A DNA stretch of 64,000 bases from Pomphorhynchus laevis (GCA_012934845.2 WNNJ02003437.1:101199-165198); one strand, 5' to 3'. Shown: positions 31,000 through 42,385, numbered from the stretch's first letter. Numbers and translations: made by a program. The notes: generated by a model from the sequence alone, not told the origin.

Positions 31000-31560
31000 A
31001 CAACAACAATCCGTGATCCAACCGCGCGTCTTGACATAGTTTGTTCCGGGCTACACGGTAGTCGATTTGAGCGAACATTTTTTGATGTTAATGTATTTGC
31101 TGCACCTGCTCAATCGAACATATCAAGTTAGCCTGAGTCTGTTTTCGAATACAACGAGAGTCACAAGAAAGCCAAATACAGTGAACGGATTGCGCTAGTT
31201 GAACGAGGGTCTTTCATACCTCTTATTTTCTCCACTTCGGGAGGAATGGGCATTGAAGCGGAAAGATTAATCAAAACCACGGCTTCAAAACTGACGCATC
31301 GGTCAACGCGTTCTTATCATGATCTAGCCATAAAGATGAAACGAGACATCAGTTTTGAAATCGCACGATCAGTTTCCGCATGCTTACGCTCGCCACGTTC
31401 CAGCTGTTCCAAACCTATTAATCTTATGACAACCCACCACAGCGAGTTTTGCGCTGTGCTCGAAGACTAATTATGTCTTCTTCACTATGTCTGCGAATGC
31501 GCGACGGAAACCTAATTTCTGTAAAATTTACTTTTCTTTTTCAATAAAGTTATTATTCTT
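31000..31560 (+). mobile_element. LINE family E, C-terminal RLE-like fragment
   Basis: The plus frame (one stop before 31246) reads ARLDIVCSGLHGSRFERTFF, DVNVFAAPAQ, NESHKKAKYSERIALVERGS, FIPLIFSTSGGMG and RDISFEIARSVSACLRSPRS. This is the conserved C-terminal domain (LDI...FFDVRVF...KK..Y..R...E.G.F.PLVFST.GG.G...RS...C.RG.R) of an RT family common in cnidarians and other invertebrates, probably a restriction-like nuclease. The first ATG of the open piece (31246) is internal. 31470-31560 looks like its 3' UTR with AATAAA at about 31543. The family name is not certain. Confidence 0.65.
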
Positions 31561-31850
31561 AAAAAAAATTATAGGCAACAATAATATAAAAATCTTGAAT
31601 TATTATTCATTTAATTTATAGGCAACAATTTAATCAACAATATATATTTCGATATGTTATCATACGAGGGAAAATTTTATTTTCCGTACAATGGTAGCGG
31701 CAACTTTAGAAAATAGAACTTTACCTATTTTATATTCGAAAATAGCACATAATATTAGCACAATTTATGGTTTACTTTTATCTTATAGCTATATCTGATG
31801 TATTTCATTAATTACCGTCCTTTAAATAACTGTTCAATTTAAAAAACTGT
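31561..31850. other. AT-rich unassigned stretch
   Basis: No ORF, repeat or RNA recognised. Confidence 0.4.
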
Positions 31851-32424
31851 GCAAGGTAGCTCAGCAGGCGATTTCAAGTGTTCACACCGGAACCAAAATG
31901 GACGAGGCCATCCACATCTCCACGAGTCTTTGACTAGGTCTAGCAGCCTGTGCACCACCTCACTGCCCCTGTGGTGTATAGGTTGACAAATGTGGCAGAC
32001 ACGAATTAGACTGTCACAGATTAATAAGCCGGCACTTTTGTCACGGACAGATCCACGGAATCATCTAGGCATCCCTAACATCATCGGACTTCCCTTGCAG
32101 CCTTGAACCTGTCGGATTGCCACTCATCGACGGAAGGCGACCGTAAGGTGAAACCCTGGTCTATTGAGCGCGATGACGACTACTTGTTTGGGATCACACG
32201 TGAGTCAACTCCTTAGCCGCATCCCAAGTAACACGCTCCGCTATGGGACCGGGAATATTGACGTCAGAGCATAGGCATGAAAACGACAAAAATATGTGTG
32301 CCTGGATGTAACGTACAAGAAGTTCGTAACCGTCGACATCGAAACTTCGGGCAGTTCGTCAGAGAGACCACTGATTTCCTTACCTTGGTCGGAAAGCAAT
32401 TACACGTTATCTGCAATGACCGCT
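31851..32424. other. Unassigned GC-richer stretch beyond the 28S fragment
   Basis: It follows the recognisable 28S sequence but does not match 28S as remembered. The minus strand has TATACACCAC..GGCAGTGAGG (about 31984-31960), resembling the flank of the S1 tRNA-like head, and plus 31856-31870 has GGTAGCTCAGCAGG, an A-box-like word. A decayed SINE or diverged rDNA are both possible. Confidence 0.35.
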
Positions 32425-32669
32425 GAGATTACCTTTGGACACCTGCGTTAGATTTTAACAGATGTACCGCCCCAGTCAAACTCCCAATCGGTCAGTGTTC
32501 TCGAATAATACGCTTCTCGTTCACTTAACCGAGAAATACATGTGTTACAAACAGCGTTAACGCTAACAGAACCATCGAGTAAGTCAAGTAACAATGAAAT
32601 CAGTGGTATTTCACTATTCCTCAAAAGGTCCCACGTATCCTACATCTCTCATGTTTCTTCACAAAGACT

Positions 32670-32706
<37 letters not shown>

Positions 32707-32713
32707 CGTCTGA

Positions 32714-32746
<33 letters not shown>

Positions 32747-32779
32747 GGGCTGCAGACAAGGACAGTGGGAATCTCATTG

Positions 32780-32824
<45 letters not shown>
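32425..32824 (-). rRNA. 28S rRNA gene fragment downstream of the R2 site
   Basis: The minus strand reads TAGCCAAATGCCTCGTCATC, then ATTAGTGACGCGCATGAATG, GCGAAACCACAGCCAAGGGA, GGGGAAAGAAGACCCTGTTG, GAGCTTGACTCTAGTC and, near its end, GAGTTTGACTGGGGCGGTAC and AACGCAGGTGTCC. These are near-invariant blocks of the large-subunit rRNA peptidyl-transferase region. It starts exactly at the base after the canonical R2 cut (TTAAGG/TAGCC). Similarity fades after GGTGTCC, so it is a truncated, possibly pseudogenic, copy outside a normal rDNA unit. Confidence 0.9.
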
Positions 32825-34165
32825 TGGACGGAATTTATTAGAAGACAGTACAGTGGGTTGAAAATTAGAAACAGTTCAAAACATAAAAGCTAAAAATGTC
32901 AAAATGTTTTAAAGTTTCTAGAAATTATCTTTCTTTCTTCCGCCAGTTGTATGAGCCTTTTATCCGGTCTGCTCGTCCGTCCGTTGGCTGTAAGATTGAA
33001 GTCGATCACGCGCCCGTCTGTCACATATATGCGTTGATCGCTGGCAAAAGTAGTTGAAAACGTTCACAGATTGCTCAGCGGCTGTTTGGCACATGTTGTG
33101 CTGGGTTTTGATGCCGAGCCCATAGAATTTTAACGTTTTCAACAGCTCGCTCGTTGCCGAGCCCCGAGATCCAACGATTGGCAGGTTACATCTTCAATGT
33201 CTACGGCGTAGAGTTCTGCTATCAGTTTCTTCAGAGGCGTATACCGATTTACTGTGGACTTTTCGGCACGCTTGAAAGTATATGTGTTCGTTTCGTACAC
33301 CACAGCAAAGTCGAGTATTGCTGCCTTTCTGACATTTGGGAAGTACGTGATTAGGTCTGGAATGAGGATGGTCCCATCTTCTGCCATCATCCTCTTGTAT
33401 TCTTCAATCACGCATTTTCCTTCTTGCCTTCGCCTTAACGCATATACAAATCGCCTTTGCACCGCATCATACCTTCTTGTCATTGCGGATTTCGAGTAGA
33501 GGCACTCGTTAATGGCATGTAGCGGTGTCTCACGACTAGTACCACAATGTCTACAGCTCTTGTTTCTGGCATGTCCCGTTGTCATCCTGTTGAGAACGAC
33601 TCTTGTCGGTAGTAGACCTGTTCGGAGACGTACTTGCTGCAGATATTGTCTTCGGTTCCCTCGCCTGTATCGGAATGCCAGCAGGTCTTTTGGAGGTGGA
33701 ACTCAAATCAAATATTGCATTCTTTGACTTTGAGTTACGCAGGCAGACCAATCTTCCTGCAGCCGCAGCTGCTTGTTCTCTCTTATGCCTTTTGCTTCGT
33801 CATGGGTGGACCTAATTGCGCTTTCTAGACGTTGGGTTACTGTAGAGCTTTCGGCCTAACTTGCTAACACTGGATTTTCGCGGGCAAATGCCCGGATATC
33901 GTTGTGGCGTTCAGAGAAAACATCGAAGAGGATGGATCTAAAACCCATGCCTCCCTTTGCTAATGGAAGATGGAAGAAACCTGTAGAGAGGAATTTCGGA
34001 AGCCCCAGGATTCTTTTAATTTCGCCTCGAATCCTGCTGTCCAATGACTCAATTTCAGAGGGGAAACGCGACATGTATCCGGGAAAACCTCTCCGAGAAC
34101 AGTCCCGTTCCATCTGAATGCGTCGCATAAAAACATAGTTGTCTGACTATATATTTGTGCATTAC
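32825..34165 (-). mobile_element. R2 retrotransposon, 5'-truncated, at its 28S site
   Basis: Minus-strand frames give the R2 C-terminus. From 34128: GEIKRILGLPKFLSTGFFHL and PLAKGGMGFRSI. Then the RRGNRRQYLQQVRLRTGLLP segment and, from 33585, the zinc motif CRHCGTSRETPLHAINEC with RRYDAVQRRF. It ends with the restriction-like endonuclease core ILIPDLITYFPNVRKAAILD followed by FAVVYE. A 3' UTR of about 310 bases ends directly on the 28S sequence TAGCCAAATG, the true R2 target. The RT and N-terminal zinc fingers are missing, cut off where a P3 PLE begins. Confidence 0.88.
33139..33585 (-). pseudogene. R2 C-terminal endonuclease region
   Basis: A 148-codon open frame, also open somewhat upstream of its first ATG. 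It contains the CCHC finger CRHCG...H...C and the PDL...ILDF catalytic core of the R2 restriction-like endonuclease, which nicks 28S DNA and starts target-primed reverse transcription. The upstream part (34128-33856) is in another frame, so at least two frame breaks separate the pieces. Confidence 0.8.
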
Positions 34166-35257
34166 TATACATTTTTAATCAAATTAAATAACTAATAAAT
34201 TTAAAAACGAAAAGTAAAATAAGTAAATTTTAAATAAATTTAAAATTTACTTATTTTAAAGTAAATATATTCCTAAAATAAGGTATAAACTCCTACAACC
34301 ACCATTAGGACTAAAAATTTGTAATAATAATAAAAAATTAAAATCAATATGTAACGATAATATTAGAAACATAATGGAAACAGAATGCAATTGTAAAAGT
34401 CTTAGTTTTGATAAAATAAATGAACATATATGTACCCATAATCTAGAATTAATTGAAAATTGTGAATTAAGAAAGCTGCTATCAAAAGGGTATAAATATA
34501 GATTAAATAATAACAACGACAAAAATAAAATTTACAATTCGTTATATAATAACTTAAATGATTACTTTAGTAAGCTGATTAATAGTGAAAGCTCGAATAT
34601 ATCTAAGATAAACATTCGGAAAGATTATATATTTGATAGAATTAAAAATAAAATGAAAATAACAAACAATTATAAAAGGAAAGATAAAATTAATAAAGAT
34701 ATGTATAAAGAACTTACTAAATTAAAGAATAACTATATAATAACAACTATTGACAAAGCTAGTAAACTTTGTGTTCATATGCAAAAAGCTTTATTATAAT
34801 ATACTAATGAAAGAGGTTAATTCTAATGATTTAAATGTAAATCCAACATATGAACGTAGTGAGTTGAGTTTAGAAACAATTATTACAAGTCACTGTTCTA
34901 TAATGGATAAAAAGGGTATAAAGGTTGAATTAGATAATAAAACTATACCTATATTATATTGGAATTCAAAATTAAACGCAAGCCAAGAAGTCATGGCGAT
35001 AAAAGGAATAAGAAAAATAAACTTAAAAATATTAAAAAAGATAAATATATTTATGAACAATTAAAAGTATTAAAATACTTTTAAGATATAATAAGCTAAA
35101 AGATCTTTATGTAAATATAAGTTTTTCTAAAGATATCATTTGTTCAATAAATCAATGATTAATTAACAATTATAATATCTTGAGTTGTATAATAGACATT
35201 TATTGTAATATAAAATACTATAATCGGACAATAAATGTTAATAATAACAATAATATC
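34166..35257 (+). mobile_element. P3-family PLE copy P3c, N-terminal half
   Basis: 34374-34799 is open (METECNCKSLSFDKINEHIC, THNLELIENCELRKLLSKGY, then KMKITNNYKRKDK and ELTKLKNNYIITTIDKASK). It continues in a second frame with LYYNILMKEVNSNDLNVNPT and MDKKGIKVELDNKTIPILYW, where RT starts. It then switches to a Lys-rich stretch and the same 5'-like sequence as 14945-15230 (35085-35245), so two P3 pieces are joined. It gives the only view of the P3 N-terminus: a CNC...C..H...C cysteine cluster. Confidence 0.78.
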
Positions 35258-35301
35258 AACGAATATCAACGAATAACATACAGTGCAATCATCAAATCTC
35301 A

Positions 35302-36369
35302 ATGACAGAACAGTCTGTGAATAGGCGATGCTGCCCTTGTAATGGTCAAACAGCTGTTTGTAAGGGCTGTGTGTGCGTTCGAAATAATAAACAATGCATT
35401 AATTGTTGTGCACAACGATGCTCAAATCGAGAACGATTGATTCCATCCAATCAATATAACGACAAACGTACAGCAAAATTCTCAACACAATATTCGAACA
35501 ACGATGAACTGAGAATGACAGTAAACTCCGTGGAGACTATCTGTATCGAAATGAAGTGTACTACGGATAATTGCAACGTGTATTCAACGGTAATCCTTCC
35601 GAGAAGGCTTTCTAGAGATTTACTGGCCCAAGATTACCTCTGTTGATTTTGGGCAGCCAAAGCAATCAACGAAACCCGAATTGAAATAACTAAACTTAAA
35701 AGCCAGTTAATATCAAATGATTCAAATAGTTGCTGGACAAACAATGGGCGTATACATAGAATAGTAAATGAGTCTATCAACTCCTCCCTCAACCGTTGCA
35801 TCAATAAGCAGGTATCTCATGCTGTTTGTTCTTTTCAACGCACACCAGAGGTAGATAAATCTTATTCTAAATTAGCAAACTCTCTTGATAGGGAAAGCGC
35901 TAGGGCCTCACATCTGATAGTTCGTAATTTACCCGTTTCTGAAAGCGAGCAACAAGTTATATTAAATCTCTTTGAGGAAATCGGTTGTCCTTTGGTCGGA
36001 CAAAAACTAGACTTTCATCGACTCCCTGCACTTCATACTAACTCCCCTCCGTGGGTTAAGGTAAAAACTAGCGTCAGCCATGTGGAATCATCTTTAAAAT
36101 CTTCGTTTAAGCTTAAGAATTCATCTCTCTTTCATACGGTGTACTTGTGCCCTGATTTGTCGAAACTTGAACAAGAGGAACTTAAGAGACTACGGAAAGA
36201 ATTATCCGAACGAAAAAAGTCAGACCCAAGTAAGCGATATTTTATTAGAGGACATAAGATAGTGGTTTTATCAAGTAGGGAAGTCCACGCAGTAAATGTA
36301 AGCTTACCAGTACTCGGCGAAATTTCGTCTACAGGCAACAGCAATCTTTCTAACCCAGCCAATATATGA
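35302..36369 (+). pseudogene. Family B ORF1 with cysteine-rich N-terminus
   Basis: Starts MTEQSVNRRCCPCNGQTAVC, then KGCVCVRNNKQCINCCAQRC: a compact cysteine-rich motif of the CxxC...C..C.CV....C..C type often seen in invertebrate repeat ORFs. It is open to 35646. One stop and a frame change later, 35992-36369 reads an RRM-like region (SHLIVRNLPVSESEQQVILN, KVKTSVSHVESSLKSSFKLK, RKELSERKKSDPSKRYFIRG, HKIVVLSS). An RNA-binding ORF1 for the LINE RNP is inferred. Confidence 0.75.
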
Positions 36370-36977
36370 CCAACGATTGAAAATGATTTAAAGGTAAATC
36401 CTCCAGCAAAACTTCAAGTAAATCATCCGGGGTATCTTCTAATTGATTCTACTCCACTGCTCCCCAAATCTTCCTGGAAATTAGCCGTTTTAAGTATCCG
36501 CTCTCTAAGTAACAAGGTTGATTCAGTAAATGATCTTTTCCTTCATAAATCTTTTGATGTTTTGTGTTTAACCGAATCTTGGCACGTTGATCAGAATAAT
36601 TACTCTCTTAAACGCCTCCGCTCTTTAAATCTCTCTGTGATCGATAAGGCTCGTCAACGACCTATTAGTTCAAATCGATCAATTAACCACGGTGGTCTTA
36701 TAGCTTTCTCTCACCATTGGTCTCCATTGCAATCATTACCGTTGCCATTTGATCCTCTCACTTTCGAACTACTTGGGTTCCGTGTAAAAGCCGGATCGTT
36801 GTTTCTCAGCATTTTCTTATTCTATCGACCTGGATCATGTCATCCGTCTGACTCTTTTTTCTGTGAACTGTCAAACTTTCTTTCTTTCATCTTCCTCTCC
36901 GGTTTACCTTGCGTTGTACTAGGTGATATAAATGTTCGCTTAGACCGTCCTCGTGATTCCAATACCCTAAAGACGCT

Positions 36978-37840
36978 GAAGCGCAAATTGCGCCAAAGGC
37001 GCAATTTGCGCAAATTTTATTAACACTTATTTTAAAAAATTTAAACAGTAAAAAATAAAAAGATCAAATTAATAAATATTTAATTAAGCGTGTATTTGTA
37101 TGCAGATGCTAACATTTGTAACATTTTTCTGGTTGAAGATTCTTCTTTGGCGTAAAGATTTCTAATATAAGTGTACTTTCTTTCTGTTTGTTTCTTCCTC
37201 TCACTTCTTACTTCACCCATTACCGAACTTTGCAATTTTTCATTAATTTTCATTTTGGTAATTACTTCAACTGTTCTTAAATACATTATAACAGTGACAA
37301 GATCAGGACTATTTCTTGGGAAGTCAGTTGAAGCACTACTATTCCAACTCTCACATGTATTTGTGGTCAAGAATTGATTGTTTTTAATTCTTGTGTAAAC
37401 ACTCCATTCTTCCACAGGATAGCTTAAATCATTATGATTATATATAAAAGTATTGCTTATATATTGGAAAAACATTTCTACACATTTTTTCTCCTGGTGT
37501 TTCTCAAAAATTATTCTTTTACATTCCTCAAATCCTGATTGTATTCTTTCGGGATTTAAGAGTGGTAGTGCCATAACTTCCTTTAATAAATTTCTAATAC
37601 TTTTATCCTCTTTGTATAGTTTAAAGAGACCTAGCTCCTTCATTTTTCGAAGAATTGCTTGACTCCAGTGAAACAAACACAAATGGATCTGAACATTCTC
37701 AAAAGAACGCTTGAAAGCATTTATAGCGGATTTTTCAAAGTCAATTATAATATCTGTAACAGAAACGTTGCCGAGAAGACTTTTAAGGGAAAAAATAATA
37801 AAATTTGCGCAAATTGCGCCTTTGGCGCAATTTGCGCTTC
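36978..37840 (-). mobile_element. MULE DNA transposon with identical 45-bp TIRs
   Basis: The left end 36978-37022 (GAAGCGCAAATTGCGCCAAA...) and the right end 37796-37840 are perfect inverted copies (45/45). Each TIR is itself a hairpin: GCGCAAATTGCGCC and GGCGCAATTTGCGC. It interrupts the family-B endonuclease: ACCCTAAAGAC on the left and ACCCCTAAAAAC on the right look like the 9-11 bp target duplication MULEs make. At 863 bp it is internally deleted and keeps only the transposase C-terminal half. Confidence 0.88.
37080..37799 (-). pseudogene. MULE transposase, C-terminal half
   Basis: The frame is open upstream of the first ATG (37682). It reads IIIDFEKSAINAFKRSFENV, then HLCLFHWSQAILRKMKELGL, YKEDKSIRNLLKEVMALPLL, TNTCESWN (the TN..EG.H-like region) and a basic C-terminus. 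The DFE aspartate and the C-x2-FH..Q block are the second half of the MULE DDE core. The first catalytic aspartate and the N-terminal zinc finger are absent. Such a copy depends on transposase supplied elsewhere. Confidence 0.8.
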
Positions 37841-40245
37841 ACCCCTAAAAACAATTTCTACATTTAACGATCATGATTTTCAAATAATGTCTCCTCATTA
37901 TTCTTCTGCTACCCATATTCTTGGCGGTACCCTCGATATTGTTGCCCAACCTACGCGTCTTGCCTTGTCTTCTTCATTGTGCATATCTGATCCTGCTCTA
38001 TCCGACCACTTCCGTGTTACATGTTCTCTCCCTTTGTTAAAAATCAATGTTCCTGCGAAAATTATCTCGTGTCGTTCTTGGAAATTCCTCGACTTTTCCC
38101 TTCTTCGCTCTCATATTAACCGCTCTCCGTTAATGTATCCTTCTTCTATCTACCAATCCCCTAATTACTTATGTACCCTCTTTGACAATGTATTTTGCTC
38201 TATCCTTGATGAAATTCTTCCTCTTAAAACTTTTGTTTAATCACGGCAAAATCTTGCAACATGGTTCGAATCTGAGTATGTAGCTTTCAAACGCCTCCTG
38301 CGTCCTTCTGTCAGAACTTATCATCGATATCTCAGACTATCTTCAGAACTTGATTCATCCTTTTATCGTAACCAATTCTTTGCTCTTCGTCGTTCGCATA
38401 GGCAACTTCTGCGCAACTTCTGCGTTCTAAGGCACATAGTTTTTGGCGAAGTAAACTGGCTTCCGCTAATGACTCTCGAACTAAATGGAAAACTCTTAAT
38501 TCTCTACTTTCTCGTTCCTCTGTCACCTCCACTCTTGATCCTTCTCAATTCTCCGATTACCTAATTTCAAAAACTGTTTCTCTAATCGATTCGATCATCG
38601 TCCTTCCACAAACTTATTGTATCTCGTCTGTTCGTATCCCTGAGCTCTTTTATCTACTTGCGGTATCTGAAGATGAGGTATCTTGCCTTCTTATTTCGTT
38701 AACTTGTAAGTCCTCTCCTGCCGATCCCATCCCTACTCGAATTCTCAAATTGTTGTCAACAGACTTCACACCTTTCCTTACCAGCCTCTTTAACTCGTCA
38801 ATAGTGAATGGAATATTTCCTGTTCTTTGGAAAACGTCCATTGTTCGTCCCCTACTTAAAAAGCCCTCTCTTGACCCCTCTCTTGCTTCATCTTATCGCC
38901 CAATATCAATTCAACCAACCTTATCTAAAATTCTTGAGCACCTTGTCTTAGATCAGATAAACAAGTATCTCTCTTCATCGCAGCTCTACCCTTCTTTTCA
39001 ATCTGCTTTCCGCTCCAATCATTCCACCGAACTAGCATGTCATAAAGTATTTTCTGATCTGCTCTCCGCTCGTGACAAAGGACTGTGTAGTGTGGTAATA
39101 TCGCTCGATCTTTCATCTGCATTCGACATTGTCGATCACGAAATCCTTCTTTTTCGTCTTCGCTATCACTATGGTTTCTCTTCGCCCACATTAACTTGGT
39201 TCTCTTCGTATCTCTCCGATCGATCATTTTCCGTCCATTCTAATTCAATGTGTTCTCCTCTATCTCCTCTTTCTTGTGCTTTACCTCAAGGTTCTGTACT
39301 TAGCCCTATTCTATTTACGCTTCTTCTTAGAGATTTATCTCGTATAACTAGCAAATTCTGCTTCAGGGTAATGCAGTACGCTGATGATATACTTCTTTAT
39401 TCTCATTCGTCTCCTCATTCCCTAAGCCAAATTTTCGTATACGCATCTAATTGTCTTCGTGCTCTATCAGAACATCTAATTTCTTTGCGCATGTCCCTAA
39501 ATCCTACCAAATCTAAAGTGTTATGGATTTTTCATTTTACTGTTTCTGTTATTCCTCCATCTCTGTATCTTCAGACCTCAATTATTCCTGCTGTAGATAA
39601 ACTAGTATTTCTAGGTATTCACTTTGACAATAACCTGCATCTCGATCCCTTCATTCGTGATAAAACTAGGTCTTCAAATATTCTTCTCCTTGATATTCGT
39701 CTCGTCAGAAATTCTCTAGATTTTAGTTCTTGTAAATCTCTTATCTCCTCCCTTCTTTCCCACGTATTGATTACTGTCTTAGCCTTCTCGTCTTCTCATC
39801 AAAGTAATCCCTTAAACTTCTTCAACGTCTCATTAACACTGCGGTGCGCATCCTTTTTCGACTTCGTAAATTCGATCATATATCTTCCTATTTATAAAAA
39901 CTTGGATGGCTAAGTATTGAACATCGCGTTCGTTTTCGTCTGCTTTGCCTGACTTATCACCTTCTCCATTGTAATTATCATTCTTTTCTTTATCTGCCAA
40001 CTCTAAGTGAATCTCGATATCTTTCTACTTACCTACGTTCCTGTGATTCTCTTCTGCTACACGTACCTATTCACTCAACCAACTTCGGCCGTCGATCCCT
40101 ACATATCGCTGCTCCTCTCCTTTGGAATTCCTTACCTAATCATCTGCGATCATCATCCTCACTCCGATTTTTCAAAAAGCATCGAAAATCGTTGATACTA
40201 AATGATTAACGTTTTTTATCTGTTTCGCTGTTGTGGGCTTGTAAG

Positions 40246-40262
40246 CACACAGTCTGTGTGCA
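40246..40262 (+). other. 3' terminal hairpin of LINE family B
   Basis: GCACACA-GTC-TGTGTGC is a perfect 7-bp stem just before GCATTTGCCACATTAAA. Family A has a different stem sequence at the same place (45722-45737), so the shape rather than the sequence is kept. LINE RTs of this clade recognise 3' stem-loops of their RNA. Confidence 0.75.
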
Positions 40263-40299
40263 TTTGCCACATTAAAAAACTTTCAAATAAAAATATACA

Positions 40300-41975
40300 C
40301 TTCTTTATGTAAGCTCATTAATAGTACAAGCTTAAATACATCAAAGGTAAACATTTGGAAAGATTATATATTTGATAAAATTAAAAATAAAATGAAAATA
40401 ACAAACAATTATAAATGAAAAGATAAAATTAATAAAGATATGTATAAAGAACTTACTAAATTAAAGGATAACTATATAATAACAACTATTGATAAAGCTA
40501 GTAATAACTTTCTCTTCATATGCAAAAAGCTTTATTATGATATACTGATGAAAGAATTCAATTATAATGATTTTAATATAAACACAACATATGAACGTAG
40601 TGATTTAAGTTTAGAAACAATTATTACAAATCACTATTCTATAATGGATAAAAAGGGTATAAAGGTTGAATCAGATAATAAAACTATACCTATATTATAT
40701 TGAAATCCAAAATTACACTTTTAAAATATAAATACATACGATTTTAGTACGCTTTATACAAATCTAGATTTAGTAGATATTAAAGAAGCGTTAGTAAAAT
40801 TAATTAATCTTATATTCGGAAAAAGATATACATATATATGTTATAATAATTATAACGCCTATCTAACAAAAATTAAACCATCAAGTAAATATAAATATAT
40901 GGATAAAATTGAATTAATAGAATCCTTAAATATTTTGATAAATCAAAATTATTTAAAAAGTAGGGGCATCTGTATTTAGACAAGTAAAAAGTGTTCCAAT
41001 GGGTGGTAATAGTAGCCCAATTATAGCTGACTTGTTTTTAAGCTTTGTATAATATGAATTTGTTCATAACTGTGTAAAAACTAAATCTAAACTATATAAA
41101 TATATGAAATATATGTTTCGATACATTGATGATATATGTGTATTTAATTCTAATAATTTTCATTCAATTAGTGAACAAATTTATCCAGAAAACCTTATTC
41201 TTAACAAAACCAATATTAATGATAAATAAAGTATATATCTTGATATGAACATTAAATTAACATTAACTAAAACTACTATTAATTTATATCGTAAAGATGA
41301 CATATTTAAATTTACAAGAAACATATTTTTGCATGAGCATTCATGCATACCATATAATATAAAATATAATACATTAAATAATGAAATTTTAAGGAATTGC
41401 AACAATATGTAATGATATTGGCTTTCTTCAAAATCATTTAAATAATTTAATGGATGCATATTTTAAACTAGGTTACTATAAAAATAACATCAAGCAGAAA
41501 ATAGTAAAATATATAAATCAACACTATAATATAAAGAATAAATTCAAACTCTTAAGTGGCAAATTTTTATGGGTGGATAATAAATATTATACTTTGTATT
41601 AGAATAAGATACTATATAATCAAATTTTATCAGAGGAAATACGTCCTTAACACGTATTTGGTCCCGCTGCTAGGTTGGGTAGAGGAGTTAGGGGCTGAAA
41701 GCTGATAACAAAGCAGTTCCTCCTAATGACCTCTTATCCTTATTCTGATACAACTTCCGTTATTTATTAGTCGATTCATAAAAAATGACTTATATTTTAA
41801 ATTTAAATTTTTTATTTTAACTTGATTTAAATTATAAAAAATCTTATAACAATTATTTCATTTATTATTTAATTATTTAATTTTGATTTAGCATTATAAT
41901 GTTTTGTTTATTTTATAATTATATTCAATACGTAGACTAATTTAGCTGATTTGATTATTATTAATAATATGGTTG
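40300..41975 (+). mobile_element. P3-family PLE copy P3e
   Basis: Plus-strand matches to P3b and P3c: 40440-40703 (ELTKLKDNYIITTIDKASNN, MDKKGIKVESDNKTIPILY), then, after an internal deletion of about 250 bp, RT pieces YDFSTLYTNLDLVD, VPMGGNSSPIIADLFLS and MFRYIDDICVFN, then the 3' UTR with decayed pseudoknot (41660-41717) and the family end AATACGTAGACTAATTTAGC. It confirms YDFSTLYT as the family consensus. About seven breaks. Confidence 0.85.
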
Positions 41976-41989
41976 GATTAACATACTTG

Positions 41990-42385
41990 GATTCGCGATA
42001 GGCAGCGATGAGCTTTTAGAAAAGACTATTTCTGAACGGATTTCAAATAATGTAATTTTAGTTAAACGTTTTTGATAGGTCAACACGATCGACCCACATG
42101 GTGCTTACATTAACCTCACGCAATCTCTGCAATGAAAGTGGTCGCAATTTCTCCGAATCACTAGATGCAGCAAAGAACAACTTCCGCCGCTGAAAGAAGC
42201 CTTGATGGTCAATTTTATTTATTCACTGACTCAACAGAATCATACGCAAGATAATAACCGTTCTGGCATCTCAAATCAAGCTCGGTGTTATCGGAATCAT
42301 GGATTGTGTATTTGAAACTGGTTTGAAGAATAATGAATCCTTGATGCTATGTGACTCATATCAGTCGGACCTTCATGGAGATGAG
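41990..42385 (+). mobile_element. LINE family E, post-RT piece (left of A3)
   Basis: A broken frame near 42080-42310 reads DPHGAYINLTQSLQ, KWSQFLRITRCSKEQLPPLK and EALMVNFIYSLT, matching the QAAY.A...GL..KWTYL.RT.P.....L.PLE..I...FIP.LTG segment after RT in the family whose end lies at 31000-31560. Its continuation is at 45775, beyond the inserted LINE A3. Confidence 0.6.

Larger units (their letters stand above)
36438..39913 (+). pseudogene. Family B ORF2 (APE endonuclease and RT)
   Basis: Endonuclease: LAVLSIRSLSNKVDSVNDLF, FDVLCLTESWH, IFLFYRPGSCHP and CVVLGDINVRLDRP; after the MULE it resumes with TISTFNDHDFQIMSPHY, ATHILGGTLDIV and LSDHFRVTCSL. RT (38750-39913, 387 open codons): WKTSIVRPLLKK, SYRPISIQPTLSKILEHLVL, FRSNHSTELACHKVF, SLDLSSAFDIVDHEILLFRL, ALPQGSVLSPILFTLLL and MQYADDILLYSHS, an intact catalytic box. 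The long RT frame suggests recent activity. It is inactive because of the insertion and several stops. Confidence 0.85.
35258..40290 (+). mobile_element. LINE family B (CR1/L2-like), near full length
   Basis: ORF1 (35302-36369), ORF2 with APE endonuclease (36438-38030, split by a MULE) and RT (38750-39913), then a C-terminal remnant to about 40195 and the 3' hairpin GCACACA-GTC-TGTGTGC (40246-40262), with GCATTTGCCACATTAAA shared with family A. Fewer than about eight breaks apart from the MULE, so it is a moderately young copy. It is more AT-rich than family A and clearly a separate lineage of the same clade. Confidence 0.88.

Noticed and set aside
32542-32805. 87-codon plus-strand ORF
   Set aside because: It is the antisense of the 28S rRNA fragment.
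33154-34117. Plus-strand ORFs over the R2 element
   Set aside because: Shadows of the R2 reading frames on the minus strand; no protein similarity recognised.
37659-38240. 193-codon ORF running from the MULE into LINE B
   Set aside because: Chance fusion across the transposon border; only the right part is LINE B endonuclease.
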